A stretch of DNA of 64,000 bases from Micromonospora gifhornensis (GTDB lineage Bacteria > Actinomycetota > Actinomycetes > Mycobacteriales > Micromonosporaceae), in NCBI RefSeq assembly GCF_016863515.1, contig NZ_BOPA01000018.1, positions 62,001-126,000 of the forward strand, written 5' to 3'. Under the pieces are notes generated by a model. The model worked only from the letters and a program-made list of their open reading frames with translations. It was not told where the DNA came from and searched no databases. The position numbers and the translations under genes are program-made. This document shows positions 26,062-36,130 of this stretch, in pieces (within the stretch, counting starts at the first letter, position 1; each line of letters begins with the position of its first letter).

Positions 26062-27057
26062 ATGTCCACCGTTCTGGGCTCGTTGCGCAGGTTGGCGCTG
26101 GCACCGGCGCTGAGTGAGGTCGGCTTCGCCCGCCGGGGTTTCCCGGGGCCGTCGTCACCGGCCACGGCACGGCTGGAGGCGATTCCACGGGCGGTGGTCT
26201 GCGGCTTCGAGTGGGGGATCGACTGCCGTGGCCTCGAGGAGGTGCAGCAGCGGGTCGAGTTGGTCGACGAGGGCATGCGGGGCTTCGCCTACGAGGGCGT
26301 CACGATGGCCTTCACCGTGCTCGACGCGATGGGCAGCGGGCGGCGGCGACGCACCCGTGAGCTGCTGCTCGGCCCGGGCGCGCCGCACCTGTTCCTGGCC
26401 TACATCGGCATCGGCTTCGCGATGGCGCGGCTGCCGCGACCGCTGTGGCGCAAGGTCGTGCCGGAGTTGGAGCCCGGCCCCTTCCATCCGACGATGACCT
26501 GGCTGGCGGTGGACGGGTACGGCTTCGACCTGGCCTACTTCGACGTCGCAAAGTGGGTCGACGAGCAGCGCAGGCCGGCGCCGTACGACTGGCAGGGGCA
26601 CCGGGACTACTTCGGTCGAGCAGTGGACCAGGGCATCGGCAGGGCCCTGTGGTTCATCCACGGTGCCCGTGTGCTCGACGTCGACGCCGCCGTCCGGCGG
26701 TTCGCCCCGGAACGCCACGCCGACCTGTTCAGCGGTGTCGGACTGGCCGCCACCTTCGCCGGTGGGTGCGGCGAAGCGGACCTGGCCACGCTGCGCCGAG
26801 TGGCCGGCGAGTACGCCCCCGAGTTGGCGCTGGGCAGCGTGTTCGCGCTGCGCGCGCGAGTGCACGCGGGCTTCGTGCCACCGCACTCGGCGGTGGCGGC
26901 GGCAGCGCTGTCCGGGCTGTCCGTGCCGGCGGCCGTGGCCCTGGCCGACGACACCGCACCGGCGCCCGACGCCGGCGGATCCGTGCCGCCGTACGAGCGG
27001 TGGCGGGCCAACATCCGTCGGCAATTCGAGCAGACGGCGGCCGCCACAGCCGAGTGA
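26062..27057 (+). CDS. unbL: UnbL/E3 DUF1702 protein, second paralogue
   Basis: This 331-residue DUF1702 protein sits immediately before the UnbV-UnbU-PKSE-TEBC genes, the conserved place of UnbL/E3. It has the family blocks GFAYEG, GAPHLFLAYIGIG, AVDQGIGRALWF, ERHADLFSG and GLAATFAGG, and ends YERWRANIRRQFEQ. The ATG is preceded by GGAGG. The molecular role of UnbL is not known; it is one of the five proteins shared by all enediyne warhead cassettes. It is clearly homologous to the 19938-20885 protein but diverged, so this is an old duplication. Confidence 0.9.
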   Translation: MSTVLGSLRRLALAPALSEVGFARRGFPGPSSPATARLEAIPRAVVCGFEWGIDCRGLEEVQQRVELVDEGMRGFAYEGVTMAFTVLDAMGSGRRRRTRELLLGPGAPHLFLAYIGIGFAMARLPRPLWRKVVPELEPGPFHPTMTWLAVDGYGFDLAYFDVAKWVDEQRRPAPYDWQGHRDYFGRAVDQGIGRALWFIHGARVLDVDAAVRRFAPERHADLFSGVGLAATFAGGCGEADLATLRRVAGEYAPELALGSVFALRARVHAGFVPPHSAVAAAALSGLSVPAAVALADDTAPAPDAGGSVPPYERWRANIRRQFEQTAAATAE

Positions 27058-27425
27058 TGCCCGACATTCCAGGTCCTTCCCAGTCCTTTTTGGGGACTCA
27101 GTTCCGCAGATTGGGAAGCATATCTTTATGTGTCATCAGTTCGATGAACAGCAATGCTTGGCACTTTTCGAGTAGCCCGGGTTTCTGACCTCCTGTGAGG
27201 ATCTGCTGACACGCCCTACGAATGGTGGGGCGGCACGAAGAGGGTTCGGACCAGCATCTCGATCCGGGTCACGCGTGCCGCCCGCCAACCGGACGGGGCG
27301 TAAGCCACCGGCTATTGCGTGTGGCCGAGCGGCCCGCGGTCCGATCGGCCCGGGCCGGTAGTTCACCGCGACGCGCGGTGGAGTCGCCACCGACGAATCC
27401 GTCACCAACGGGAGGTCTTGAGTTC
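27058..27425. promoter_or_regulatory. Leader region of the warhead operon
   Basis: This 368-bp gap lies between unbL and unbV. Its first about 130 bp are unusually A/T-rich for this DNA (27075-27190), which suits a promoter for the unbV-to-P450 unit. Its 3' part holds the inverted repeat at 27364-27380. No gene is apparent. Confidence 0.55.
27364..27380. promoter_or_regulatory. Inverted repeat before unbV
   Basis: CACCGCG-ACG-CGCGGTG is a perfect 7-bp inverted repeat with a 3-bp centre, ending 45 bp before the unbV ATG. It could be an operator or a small leader hairpin. Such GC-only arms also arise by chance in this DNA, so support is modest. Confidence 0.35.
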
Positions 27426-29375
27426 ATGTCAATGACGATTGGCTTGCTGCGCCGGCAGTTGGCCGGAATCATCGGCCTCGCCCTCGTGGTCGGGATGTTC
27501 TTCGCCGTCCGGCTCCCCAGCGCCTCGGCCACGGAGCGCACGGAGTTGGCGTCCCGGTACGCGTTCGAGCCCATGGGCATCGCACTGCCCGCCAGCAAGC
27601 ATCAGCAGACCGTACGCAAGGTCAACCAGACGTACACCCACATCGACGCCTGGATCTCCTCGGTGGGCGCCGGCATCGCGATGAACGACCTGGACGGTGA
27701 CGGTCTCGCCAACGACCTGTGCATCACCGATCCGCGCACCGACCAGACGATCGTCACCCCGACTCCGGGCCTCAACGAGCAGCGCTACCAGCCGTTCGCG
27801 CTGGACGCCGCGCCGTTGCCGATCAGCCGGATCACCGCCCCGATGGGCTGCGCGCCGGGTGACTTCAACGAGGACGGCCGGATGGACCTGCTGGTCTACT
27901 ACTGGGCCCGGACTCCGATCCTGTTCCTCAACAACGGCAAGGAGCTCAGCTCCGGCACCGCCGCCTTCCGGCCGGTCGAGCTGGTGCCCGGCGTCGGTGT
28001 CGGCGAGTACAACGGCCCGCTGTGGAACACCAACGCGGTGGCCATCGACGACTTCGACGGTGACGGCCACGTCGACATCTACGTCGGTAACTACTTCCCG
28101 CACAGCCCGGTCCTCGACGACACGGTCAAGGGCGGCGTGGAGATGAACGACTCGATGTCCTACGGCCTCAACGGCGGCGAGGACTACGTCTTCCGGTTCA
28201 TCGAGGGCACCGGGGGCGCCGAGCCCACCGCCGAGTTCCAGCGGGTGGACAACGTGATCCCGCACAGTGCCTCCAAGGGGTGGGCGCTGGCCGCGGCCGC
28301 CGTCGACCTCGACGGTGACCTGCTGCCCGAGCTGTACCTGGCGCACGACTTCGGTCCCGACCGGCTGCTCTACAACCGGTCCACCCCGGGCAACATCGAG
28401 TTCGCCCTGGTCCAGGGGGCCCGTAGCGCGACCATCCCGAAGTCGAAGGTGCTGGGCCGGGACTCGTTCAAGGGGATGGGCGCCGACTTCGGTGACATCG
28501 ACGGTGACGGCCTGTACGACCTGTTCGTCAGCAACATCACCACCCCGTTCGGCATCCAGGAGAGCAACTACACGTTCATGAACACCGCCGCCGACCAGAG
28601 CGGGGTCAAGACGGCGTTCAGCAGCGGCAAGGCGCCCTTCCGGGACCGTAGCGCCGACCTCGGCCTGGCCTGGTCGGGCTGGGGCTGGGACGTCAAGATG
28701 GCCGACTTCGACAACGGCGGCCGGCTCGCCATCGCCCAGGCCACCGGCTTCGTCCGCGGTGAGGTCAACCGCTGGCCCCAGCTGCAGGAACTGGCCACCA
28801 CCAACGACACGCTGGTGCGCCACACGAGCTGGTGGCCGAACGTGCGTCCCGGTGACGACATCGGCGGTAGTCAGCGTCTGCACTTCTTCGTTCAGGGTAA
28901 GGACGGCCGGTACGTCAACATCGCCCCCGAGCTCGGCCTGGACATCCCGCTGCCGACCCGAGGCATCGCCACCGGCGACGCCGACGGCGACGGCCGGCTC
29001 GACATGGCGGTGGCCCGGCAGTGGGCCGAGCCGATCTTCTACCGCAACACCAGCCCGGACGCCGGCGCCTTCCTCGGCCTGCGGCTGACCCACGAGACCG
29101 CCGACCCGGCCGCTACCGGCTCGCCGGCGGTGGGCGCCCAGGTCATGGTCACCACCCCCGACGGCCGCAAGTTCGTCTCCCGGGTCGACGGCGGCGGCGG
29201 GCACTCCGGCAAGCGCAGCAACGAGGTGCACATCGGTCTCGGCGCCGAGGTCACCGGTTCGGTACAGGTCACGCTCTGCTGGCGCGACCGCACCGGACAA
29301 ATCCGTAAGCAGGACCTTCAGCTGACCCCGGGCTGGCACGACGTGCAGCTCGGCTCGCAGGCCAACGAGAGGTAA
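27426..29375 (+). CDS. unbV: UnbV/E4 secreted FG-GAP protein of the enediyne cassette
   Basis: This 649-residue protein starts with a basic, hydrophobic N-terminus (LLRRQLAGIIGLALVVGMFF, cleavage near ASA), so it is exported. It then has repeated FG-GAP/beta-propeller calcium loops: DLDGDG, DFNEDGRMDLLV, DFDGDGHVDIYVGNY, DIDGDGLYDLFVSN and DADGDGRLDMAVA. It ends in the ASPIC/UnbV domain that gave the family its name (GGGGHSGKRSNEVHIGLG). It is one of the five universal enediyne cassette proteins; its role is unknown. The ATG follows GGGAGG, 10 nt upstream. unbU starts 6 bp after the stop, showing an operon. Confidence 0.92.
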   Translation: MSMTIGLLRRQLAGIIGLALVVGMFFAVRLPSASATERTELASRYAFEPMGIALPASKHQQTVRKVNQTYTHIDAWISSVGAGIAMNDLDGDGLANDLCITDPRTDQTIVTPTPGLNEQRYQPFALDAAPLPISRITAPMGCAPGDFNEDGRMDLLVYYWARTPILFLNNGKELSSGTAAFRPVELVPGVGVGEYNGPLWNTNAVAIDDFDGDGHVDIYVGNYFPHSPVLDDTVKGGVEMNDSMSYGLNGGEDYVFRFIEGTGGAEPTAEFQRVDNVIPHSASKGWALAAAAVDLDGDLLPELYLAHDFGPDRLLYNRSTPGNIEFALVQGARSATIPKSKVLGRDSFKGMGADFGDIDGDGLYDLFVSNITTPFGIQESNYTFMNTAADQSGVKTAFSSGKAPFRDRSADLGLAWSGWGWDVKMADFDNGGRLAIAQATGFVRGEVNRWPQLQELATTNDTLVRHTSWWPNVRPGDDIGGSQRLHFFVQGKDGRYVNIAPELGLDIPLPTRGIATGDADGDGRLDMAVARQWAEPIFYRNTSPDAGAFLGLRLTHETADPAATGSPAVGAQVMVTTPDGRKFVSRVDGGGGHSGKRSNEVHIGLGAEVTGSVQVTLCWRDRTGQIRKQDLQLTPGWHDVQLGSQANER

Positions 29376-29380
29376 CGGAG

Positions 29381-30394
29381 ATGGCCGACACCAAGACCAA
29401 CCCCGTCCGGCACGACGCGAAGACGACGACGGCGCTGCGCCGCTTCGCGATCTCGATCACGATCTTCAACATCGTCGGTTACGTCTACCTCGGTTTCGAG
29501 CAGCCCTGGCTGTGGCCGTTCATCGCGCTCGCCACCGGCTACACGGTGGAGATCGTGCTGGAGGTGATCGGTGCCCGGGCCGAGGGTCGCGCGCCGCGCT
29601 TCCTCGGCGGTGGAAGGCGCGGATTCGTCGAGTTCCTCTTCCCGGCGCACATCACCTCGCTGGCCGTCAACATGCTGACCTACGTCAACGACCGGGTCTG
29701 GGTGATGATGTTCGGGGTCACCGTGGCGATCGCCGCGAAATGGATCCTGCGAGCCCCCGTCCGGGGTCGACTGCGGCACTACATGAACCCGTCGAACTTC
29801 GGCATCGCGATGATCCTGATCCTCTTCCCGTGGGCCAGCATCGCGCCGCCGTACCACTTCACCGAGCACACCCCGGCGCTCGGTGACTGGCTGGTGCCGG
29901 CGATCATCCTCACCGCCGGCACGATGCTCAACGCCAAGCTCACCGGCCGGACGTGGTTGATCATGGGCTGGCTGTCCGCGTTCGTGCTCCAGGCGGTGAT
30001 CCGTGGCGTGGTCCTGGACGTCTCCATCCTGGGCGCTCTGGGCATGATGACAAGCGTGGCGTTCGTGCTGTTCACGAACTACATGATCACCGACCCGGGA
30101 ACCAGCCCGTCCCGCCCGGCGTCACAGATCGCCTTCGGCGCCGGCGTGGCCAGCCTCTACGGGCTCATCACGGGCATGGGCATCGCGTACGGGCTCTTCT
30201 TCGCCACCGCGGCGGTCTGCCTCATCCGCGGCATGTTCCTCTGGGCGCTGCACATCTCCAACAAGGCTCGCGAAGAGCGGGAAGCTGCCGCCGCCGCGGC
30301 GGCGCCCACCGACGGGGTGCCGGTCCCCGCGACCGCCACCACCGACGCCCACGCCGCGGGCCCCAACTCCCACAAGGAAGCGGTGCCGGCATGA
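29381..30394 (+). CDS. unbU: UnbU/E5 integral membrane protein
   Basis: This 337-residue polytopic membrane protein is the UnbU/E5 member of the cassette. It resembles the RnfD/NqrB membrane subunits of ion-pumping electron-transport complexes, for example in MNPSNFGIAMILILFPWASI and MITDPGTSPSRPASQ, the latter like the TDPVTSP segment of RnfD. I do not see the S-x-A-T flavinylation motif that carries covalent FMN in those proteins. A Lys/Glu/Ala-rich cytoplasmic tail follows the last helix. It may pass electrons across the membrane, possibly to secreted UnbV; that is inference. The stop overlaps the PKSE start by 4 bases. Confidence 0.9.
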   Translation: MADTKTNPVRHDAKTTTALRRFAISITIFNIVGYVYLGFEQPWLWPFIALATGYTVEIVLEVIGARAEGRAPRFLGGGRRGFVEFLFPAHITSLAVNMLTYVNDRVWVMMFGVTVAIAAKWILRAPVRGRLRHYMNPSNFGIAMILILFPWASIAPPYHFTEHTPALGDWLVPAIILTAGTMLNAKLTGRTWLIMGWLSAFVLQAVIRGVVLDVSILGALGMMTSVAFVLFTNYMITDPGTSPSRPASQIAFGAGVASLYGLITGMGIAYGLFFATAAVCLIRGMFLWALHISNKAREEREAAAAAAAPTDGVPVPATATTDAHAAGPNSHKEAVPA

Positions 30395-33300
30395 GCAGGA
30401 TCGCCGTCGTCGGCATGGGATGCCGATATCCCGACGCCGCCTCTCCCGGTGAACTGTGGGAGAACGTGATCACGGGTCGGCGGGCCTTCCGCCGCCTGCC
30501 GGACGAACGGATGCGGCTGGCCGACTACTGGGACGCCGACCGCAGCGTCCCGGACCGGTTCTACGCCCGCAACGCCGCGGTCATCGAGGGGTACGAGTTC
30601 GACCGGCAGAAGTACCGGATCGCCGGCAGCACGTACCGATCCACCGACCTGACCCACTGGCTGGCCCTGGACACCGCAGCCCGGGCGCTCGGTGACGCCG
30701 GTTTCCCAATGGGCGCCGAACTGCCCCGCGAGCGCACCGGCGTGGTGGTCGGCAACACCCTGACCGGGGAGTTCTCCCGGGCGAACGTGATGCGGCTGCG
30801 CTGGCCGTACGTCCGGCGGACAGTCGGTGCCGCCCTGCGCGAGCAGGGCTGGGACGACGACCAGCTCGCCGACTTCCTCGGCACCCTGGAACAGCGATAC
30901 AAAGCGCCGTTCCCGGCCATCGACGAGGACACCCTGGCCGGTGGCCTGTCCAACACCATCGCCGGACGGATCTGCAACTACTTCGACCTCAAAGGCGGCG
31001 GCTACACCGTCGACGGCGCCTGCTCATCGTCGCTGCTGTCGGTGCTCACCGCCTGCCGCAGCCTGGTGGAAGGCGAACTGGACGTCGCGGTCGCAGGCGG
31101 GGTCGACCTGTCGATCGACCCGTTCGAGATCATCGGCTTCGCCAAGACCGGTGCGCTGGCACGGGGCGAGATGAAGGTCTACGACCAGGGCTCCAACGGC
31201 TTCTGGCCCGGCGAGGGCTGCGGCATGGTCGTCCTCATGCGCCACGAGGACGCGGTGGCGCAGGGCCGGCGGATCTACGCCTCCATCGCCGGATGGGGCA
31301 TGTCCTCCGACGGCAAGGGTGGCATCACCCGGCCGGAGGAGGACGGCTACCGACTGGCGCTGACCCGGGCGTACGCCCGCGCCGGGTTCGGCATCGAGAC
31401 CGTGCCGATGTTCGAGGGACACGGCACCGGCACCGAGGTCGGTGACGCGACGGAGCTGCGGGCGCTGACCGAGGCGCGCCGGGCCGCCGGCGCGTCCGGC
31501 ACCCCGGCCGCGATCAGCTCGATCAAGGCGATGATCGGGCACACCAAGGCAGCGGCCGGGGTCGCCGGCCTGCTCAAGGCGGTCCTCGCGGTGCACCACC
31601 AGATGCTGCCGCCGACGGTCGCCTGCGAGGAGCCGCACGAGGTGCTCACCTCGAACGAGGCGAAGCTGCGGGTGCTGCCCACCGCCGAGCCGTGGCCGGC
31701 CGACGCGCCGCTGCGCGCCGGGATCACCGCGATGGGCTTCGGTGGCATCAACACCCACCTGGTGGTGTCCGGTGAGGAGACTCCGCGTCGCTCGCCGGAC
31801 GCCCGGACCCGCACCATCGCCGCCCGCGCCCAGAACGTCGAACTGCTGGTCCTGGACGCGGACACCCCGGCCGAACTGGCCGAGCGGGTCCAGGCCCTGG
31901 CCGCACAGGTGATCCGCCTGTCCTACGCCCAACTCGGCGACCTGGCCGCCAGCATCTACACCGAACTCGGTGACCGGCCGTACCGGGCCGCGGTGGTGGC
32001 CCGCTCGCCGGAGGACGCCGAGCGTCAACTGCTGCGGGTGCACGCGGCGCTGCAGGCCGGCGAGAGCCGACTGTACGCCGCAGACGGCCGGGCCTTCCTC
32101 GGCCACGTCCGCGGCGCCGCCCGGGTCGGGTTCCTCTTCCCCGGCCAGGGCACCGGCCGGGGTCGACCGGCCGAAGCGCTGCGCCGCCGGTTCACCCAGG
32201 CCGACCGGATCGTCACCGAGGCGGCGCTGCCCACCGGTGACGTGGTGGCCACCGAGGTCGCCCAGCCACGCATCGTCACCGGTTCGGTCGCCGGGCTCAG
32301 CGTGCTGAGCGCGCTCGGTATCGAGGCCGACGTGGCCGTCGGGCACAGTCTCGGCGAGCTCACCGCGCTGCACTGGGCCGGGGCGATGGACCTGTCCTCG
32401 CTGCTGCGGATGGCCGCCGCCCGGGGACGGACCATGGCCGAGCACGGCCGTCCGGGTGGCACCATGGCCGGTGTCCCGGCCGACCCGGAGACCGCACGCC
32501 GCCTGCTCAGCGGGGAGCCGGTGGTCATCGGCGGCTACAACAGCCAGCGGCAGACGGTGATCTCCGGCCCGATCGACGCCGTCGAGCGGGTGCTGGAACG
32601 AGCCGAGGCAGCCGGAATCCCCGGCAAGCGCCTACGGGTCTCGCACGCCTTCCACTCGCCGCTGGTCGCCGAGGCGGCCGAGGCGTTCGGCGGATACCTC
32701 GCCGAGGAGCGGTTCCAGCCGTTGCAACGCCAGGTCGTCTCCACCGTGACCGGCACCGTTCTGCCGGCCGGCGTCGACCTGTCGGTGCTGCTGCGTGACC
32801 AGATCACCGAGCCGGTGCTGTTCGCGCAGGCCATCGCGATAGCCGCCAAGGAGGTGGACCTGTTCGTCGAGGTCGGACCCGGACGGATCCTGTCCGACCT
32901 GGGCCGTACCGACACCTCGGTGCCGACGGTCGCGCTCAACACCGACGACGAGACGCTGGCCAGCGTGCTGCGGGTCGCCGCCGCGGCGTACGTGGTCGGG
33001 GCGGCGCGGGTGCATCCTCAGCTCTTCGACGGCCGGCTGGTCCGGCCGGTCAAGGACGTCGACGAATTCAGCTTCTTCGCCAGCCCGTGCGAGACCGACT
33101 CCGACGTGGTGCTGCCCGACTCGCCGCAGCCGGTCGCCGCGCCGGCCTCCGTGAACGGTGCCGCACCGACCGGGGAGCCGGCCTCGCTGGTGCTGCGTCA
33201 ACTCGTCGCCGCCCGGGCGGAACTTCCGCTGGAGATGGTCGGTGAGGACAGCCGACTCCTCGATGACCTGCACCTGAGCTCGATCACGGTCAGCCAGGTG

Positions 33301-36129
33301 GTGAACCAGGCTGCGCAGCAGCTCGGCGTACCGCCGTCGCGGCTGCCCACCAACGTGGCCACGGCGACCGTACGGGAGGTCGCCGAGGCGATGGAGGCGC
33401 TGATCGGCACCGGGTTGGCCGAGGACCTGACGCAGCCCACGTCGGTGCCGGGCGTGGACACCTTCATCCGGGCGTTCGCGGTCGACCTGGTCGAGGCGCC
33501 CCCACCGGCGCCGGGAGCGGCCGAGGCGAACGCCGGGTGGCAACTGTTCGGTGGCCACACCGACCCGCGCGCGGAGCAGGCCCGGCAGGCGCTGGCCGCC
33601 GGTGGCGTCGGCGGCGGCGTTCTGGTCTGGCTGCCGGCCGACTGCACCCCGGAGCAACTCGAACCGGCGTTGCAGGGGGCCCGGGCGGCGCTGACCGCTT
33701 CAGCGGGTGACCGCTTCGTGCTGGTGCAGCACGGCCTGGGCGCCAGCGGCCTGGCCCGGACCCTGCGGCTGGAGGACCCCCGGATCCGGACCACTGTGGT
33801 GCATCTGCCGGCCACCCTGGACGTCGCCGACCGGGTGCTGGCCGAGGTCGCCGCGACCGACACCTATCACGAGGTTCACTACGACGTGACCGGGGCGCGT
33901 CGGCAGCAGGTCCTGCGGGCCCTGCCCATCGACGCCGGTCGGGTCGAACAGCCTCTCGGCGCCGGTGACGTGCTGCTGGTCACCGGCGGCGGCAAGGGCA
34001 TCACCGCGGAGTGTGCGCTCGCCCTGGCCGCCGACGCCGGTGCCAAACTCGCCGTGCTGGGCCGTTCCGACCTGGCCGCCGACGCGGAACTGGCGGCCAA
34101 CCTGGAGCGCTTCGCCGCCGCCGGTGTGCAGGCGCGCTACCTGCGTGCCGACGTCACCGACCCGGTGGCGGTGCGGGCCGCGGTCGACGAGGTCGAGCGC
34201 CTGCTCGGCCCGGTGACCGGGGTGCTGCACGGTGCCGGGCGCAACGAACCGGCGGCGTTGACCTCGCTCGACATGGACGCCGTCCACGGCGCGCTGGCAC
34301 CCAAGGTCGGCGGCCTCGCCGCGGTCCTGGACGCCGTCGACGCCGACCGGCTGAAGCTGCTGGTCACCTTCGGCAGCATCATCGGCCGGGCCGGGCTGCG
34401 GGGCGAGGCGCACTACGCCACGGCCAACGACCGGCTGGCCGAGCAGACCCGTCGCTTCGGCGCGGCCCACCCGACCTGCCGCTCGATCTGCCTGGAGTGG
34501 TCGGTCTGGTCCGGTGTGGGCATGGGGGAGAAGTTGTCCGTCGTCGAGTCGTTGGCCCGCGACGGCATCACCCCGATCACTCCCGAGCAGGGGGTTGCGG
34601 TGCTGCGCCGACTGGTCACCGACCCGGACACCCCGCCCGTGGTGGTGATCAGCGGACGTGCCGACAGCCTGGACACGCTGCGCTTCGAGGAGCCGGAACT
34701 GCCGTTGTTGCGCTTCGTGGACCAGCCGCAGGTGCGCTACCACGGCGTGGAGTTGGTCACCGACATCGAACTCACCGCCGGCAGCGACCTGTACCTGCCC
34801 GACCATCTGCTCGACGGGAACCTGCTCTTCCCCGCGGTCATGGGCATGGAGGCGATGGCCCAGGCGGCCATGACGGTGACCGGTCGCAGCGAGGTGCCGG
34901 TCATCGAGCAGGCCCGCTTCGCCCGGCCGATCGTGGTGCCACCGCACGGCAGCACCACCATCCGGGTCGCGGCCCTGGTGACCGCCGACGACACGGTACG
35001 GGCGGTGATCCGTACCGCGGACACCGGATTCGCCGCGGACCACTTCGAGGCGACGTTGCGCTTCGTCGAAGGTCCGGTGCCGGCCGGTCCGCCGGAGCAG
35101 GTCGCCGACGACCTGCCGCCGGTGCCGCTGGACCCGGCCCGGGACCTGTACGGCGACACCCTGTTCCAGGGAGCGCGCTTCCAACGGCTGCGCGCCTTCC
35201 ACCGGGCGGCGGCCCGCGACGTCGACGCCGACGTGGCCACCGTGCCGGAGACCGACTGGTTCAGCGCCTACCTGCCGGACACGCTGGTGCTCGGTGACCC
35301 GGGGGTCCGCGACGCGCTGATGCACGGCAACCAGGTCTGCGTACCGGACGCCACGCTGCTGCCGGTGGCGATCGCACGGCTGTACCCGGCCGGGTCCCAG
35401 ATGGGCACCGGTGAGCCGTTGCGCTACTGCGCCACCGAGCGGGAGCGCGACGGAGACACCTACGTCTACGACATCGCGTTGCGCACCAGCACCGGCGAGG
35501 TCGTCGAGCGGTGGGAGGGCCTGCAGCTGCGGGCGGTACGCAAGAAGGACGGCCGGGGCCCCTGGGTGGCGCCGCTGCTCGGCTCCTACCTGGAGCGGAC
35601 CCTGGGCGACCTGATCGGCACCGCGATCGCGGTGGCGGTGGAGCCGAACGCCGGCGACCAGCCGGAGTTGGCGGTCGGCCGGGCACTCGGGTACGCCGCC
35701 GACCTTCGGTACACCCCCGACGGGCAACCGGAGCAGGTGGACGGGCGGTACGTGGCGGTCTCCCACGGCGCGGAGCTCAGCCTCGCCGTGGCGTCCCGTA
35801 CCCCGGTCGGCTGCGACGTACGGTCCGTCTCGCCGCGACCGGTCGACGGCGGCTCCCCGGTTCTGGGCCGGTACGAGGTGCTGGTCGACCAGGCGGTCAC
35901 CAGCTTCGGCGTCGACCGGGACACCGCCGCGACCCAGGTGGAGGCGGCGCTGGACTGCTTGCGGCAGGTCGACCTGCCGGAGCACCTCTCGGTGACGCTG
36001 ACGCCGATCCAACGCGACGGGTGGCTGGTCTTCGCTGCGGGCGCGACGCGGGTGGCGACCTTCGCCACCACCGTGGGCCAAGCGGCCACGCCGGTCGTGT
36101 TCACCGTGCGCACCGACGGAGGGCTGTGA
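30391..36129 (+). CDS. pksE: Enediyne polyketide synthase (PKSE), iterative type I
   Basis: This 1912-residue iterative PKS builds the linear polyene precursor of the enediyne core from malonyl units. Domains in order: KS (Cys211 in DGACSS, His344 in HGTGTE, His384 in GHTK), AT (Ser653 in GHSLGE), ACP (Ser963/Ser964 in LHLSSI), KR (GGGKGI near 1200, Tyr1342 in AHYATAND), DH (His1472 in DHLLDGNLLFP) and an integrated C-terminal PPTase domain (Asp1809 in VGCDVRSV) that self-loads the ACP. DGACSS in place of the usual DTACSS and the KS-AT-ACP-KR-DH-PPT order are hallmarks of this family. The ATG overlaps the unbU stop; the thioesterase gene starts 2 bp after the PKSE stop. All catalytic residues I can check are intact, so the enzyme should be active. 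Whether it leads to a nine- or ten-membered core cannot be read from it alone. Confidence 0.97.
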   Translation: MSRIAVVGMGCRYPDAASPGELWENVITGRRAFRRLPDERMRLADYWDADRSVPDRFYARNAAVIEGYEFDRQKYRIAGSTYRSTDLTHWLALDTAARALGDAGFPMGAELPRERTGVVVGNTLTGEFSRANVMRLRWPYVRRTVGAALREQGWDDDQLADFLGTLEQRYKAPFPAIDEDTLAGGLSNTIAGRICNYFDLKGGGYTVDGACSSSLLSVLTACRSLVEGELDVAVAGGVDLSIDPFEIIGFAKTGALARGEMKVYDQGSNGFWPGEGCGMVVLMRHEDAVAQGRRIYASIAGWGMSSDGKGGITRPEEDGYRLALTRAYARAGFGIETVPMFEGHGTGTEVGDATELRALTEARRAAGASGTPAAISSIKAMIGHTKAAAGVAGLLKAVLAVHHQMLPPTVACEEPHEVLTSNEAKLRVLPTAEPWPADAPLRAGITAMGFGGINTHLVVSGEETPRRSPDARTRTIAARAQNVELLVLDADTPAELAERVQALAAQVIRLSYAQLGDLAASIYTELGDRPYRAAVVARSPEDAERQLLRVHAALQAGESRLYAADGRAFLGHVRGAARVGFLFPGQGTGRGRPAEALRRRFTQADRIVTEAALPTGDVVATEVAQPRIVTGSVAGLSVLSALGIEADVAVGHSLGELTALHWAGAMDLSSLLRMAAARGRTMAEHGRPGGTMAGVPADPETARRLLSGEPVVIGGYNSQRQTVISGPIDAVERVLERAEAAGIPGKRLRVSHAFHSPLVAEAAEAFGGYLAEERFQPLQRQVVSTVTGTVLPAGVDLSVLLRDQITEPVLFAQAIAIAAKEVDLFVEVGPGRILSDLGRTDTSVPTVALNTDDETLASVLRVAAAAYVVGAARVHPQLFDGRLVRPVKDVDEFSFFASPCETDSDVVLPDSPQPVAAPASVNGAAPTGEPASLVLRQLVAARAELPLEMVGEDSRLLDDLHLSSITVSQVVNQAAQQLGVPPSRLPTNVATATVREVAEAMEALIGTGLAEDLTQPTSVPGVDTFIRAFAVDLVEAPPPAPGAAEANAGWQLFGGHTDPRAEQARQALAAGGVGGGVLVWLPADCTPEQLEPALQGARAALTASAGDRFVLVQHGLGASGLARTLRLEDPRIRTTVVHLPATLDVADRVLAEVAATDTYHEVHYDVTGARRQQVLRALPIDAGRVEQPLGAGDVLLVTGGGKGITAECALALAADAGAKLAVLGRSDLAADAELAANLERFAAAGVQARYLRADVTDPVAVRAAVDEVERLLGPVTGVLHGAGRNEPAALTSLDMDAVHGALAPKVGGLAAVLDAVDADRLKLLVTFGSIIGRAGLRGEAHYATANDRLAEQTRRFGAAHPTCRSICLEWSVWSGVGMGEKLSVVESLARDGITPITPEQGVAVLRRLVTDPDTPPVVVISGRADSLDTLRFEEPELPLLRFVDQPQVRYHGVELVTDIELTAGSDLYLPDHLLDGNLLFPAVMGMEAMAQAAMTVTGRSEVPVIEQARFARPIVVPPHGSTTIRVAALVTADDTVRAVIRTADTGFAADHFEATLRFVEGPVPAGPPEQVADDLPPVPLDPARDLYGDTLFQGARFQRLRAFHRAAARDVDADVATVPETDWFSAYLPDTLVLGDPGVRDALMHGNQVCVPDATLLPVAIARLYPAGSQMGTGEPLRYCATERERDGDTYVYDIALRTSTGEVVERWEGLQLRAVRKKDGRGPWVAPLLGSYLERTLGDLIGTAIAVAVEPNAGDQPELAVGRALGYAADLRYTPDGQPEQVDGRYVAVSHGAELSLAVASRTPVGCDVRSVSPRPVDGGSPVLGRYEVLVDQAVTSFGVDRDTAATQVEAALDCLRQVDLPEHLSVTLTPIQRDGWLVFAAGATRVATFATTVGQAATPVVFTVRTDGGL

Positions 36130-36130
36130 G

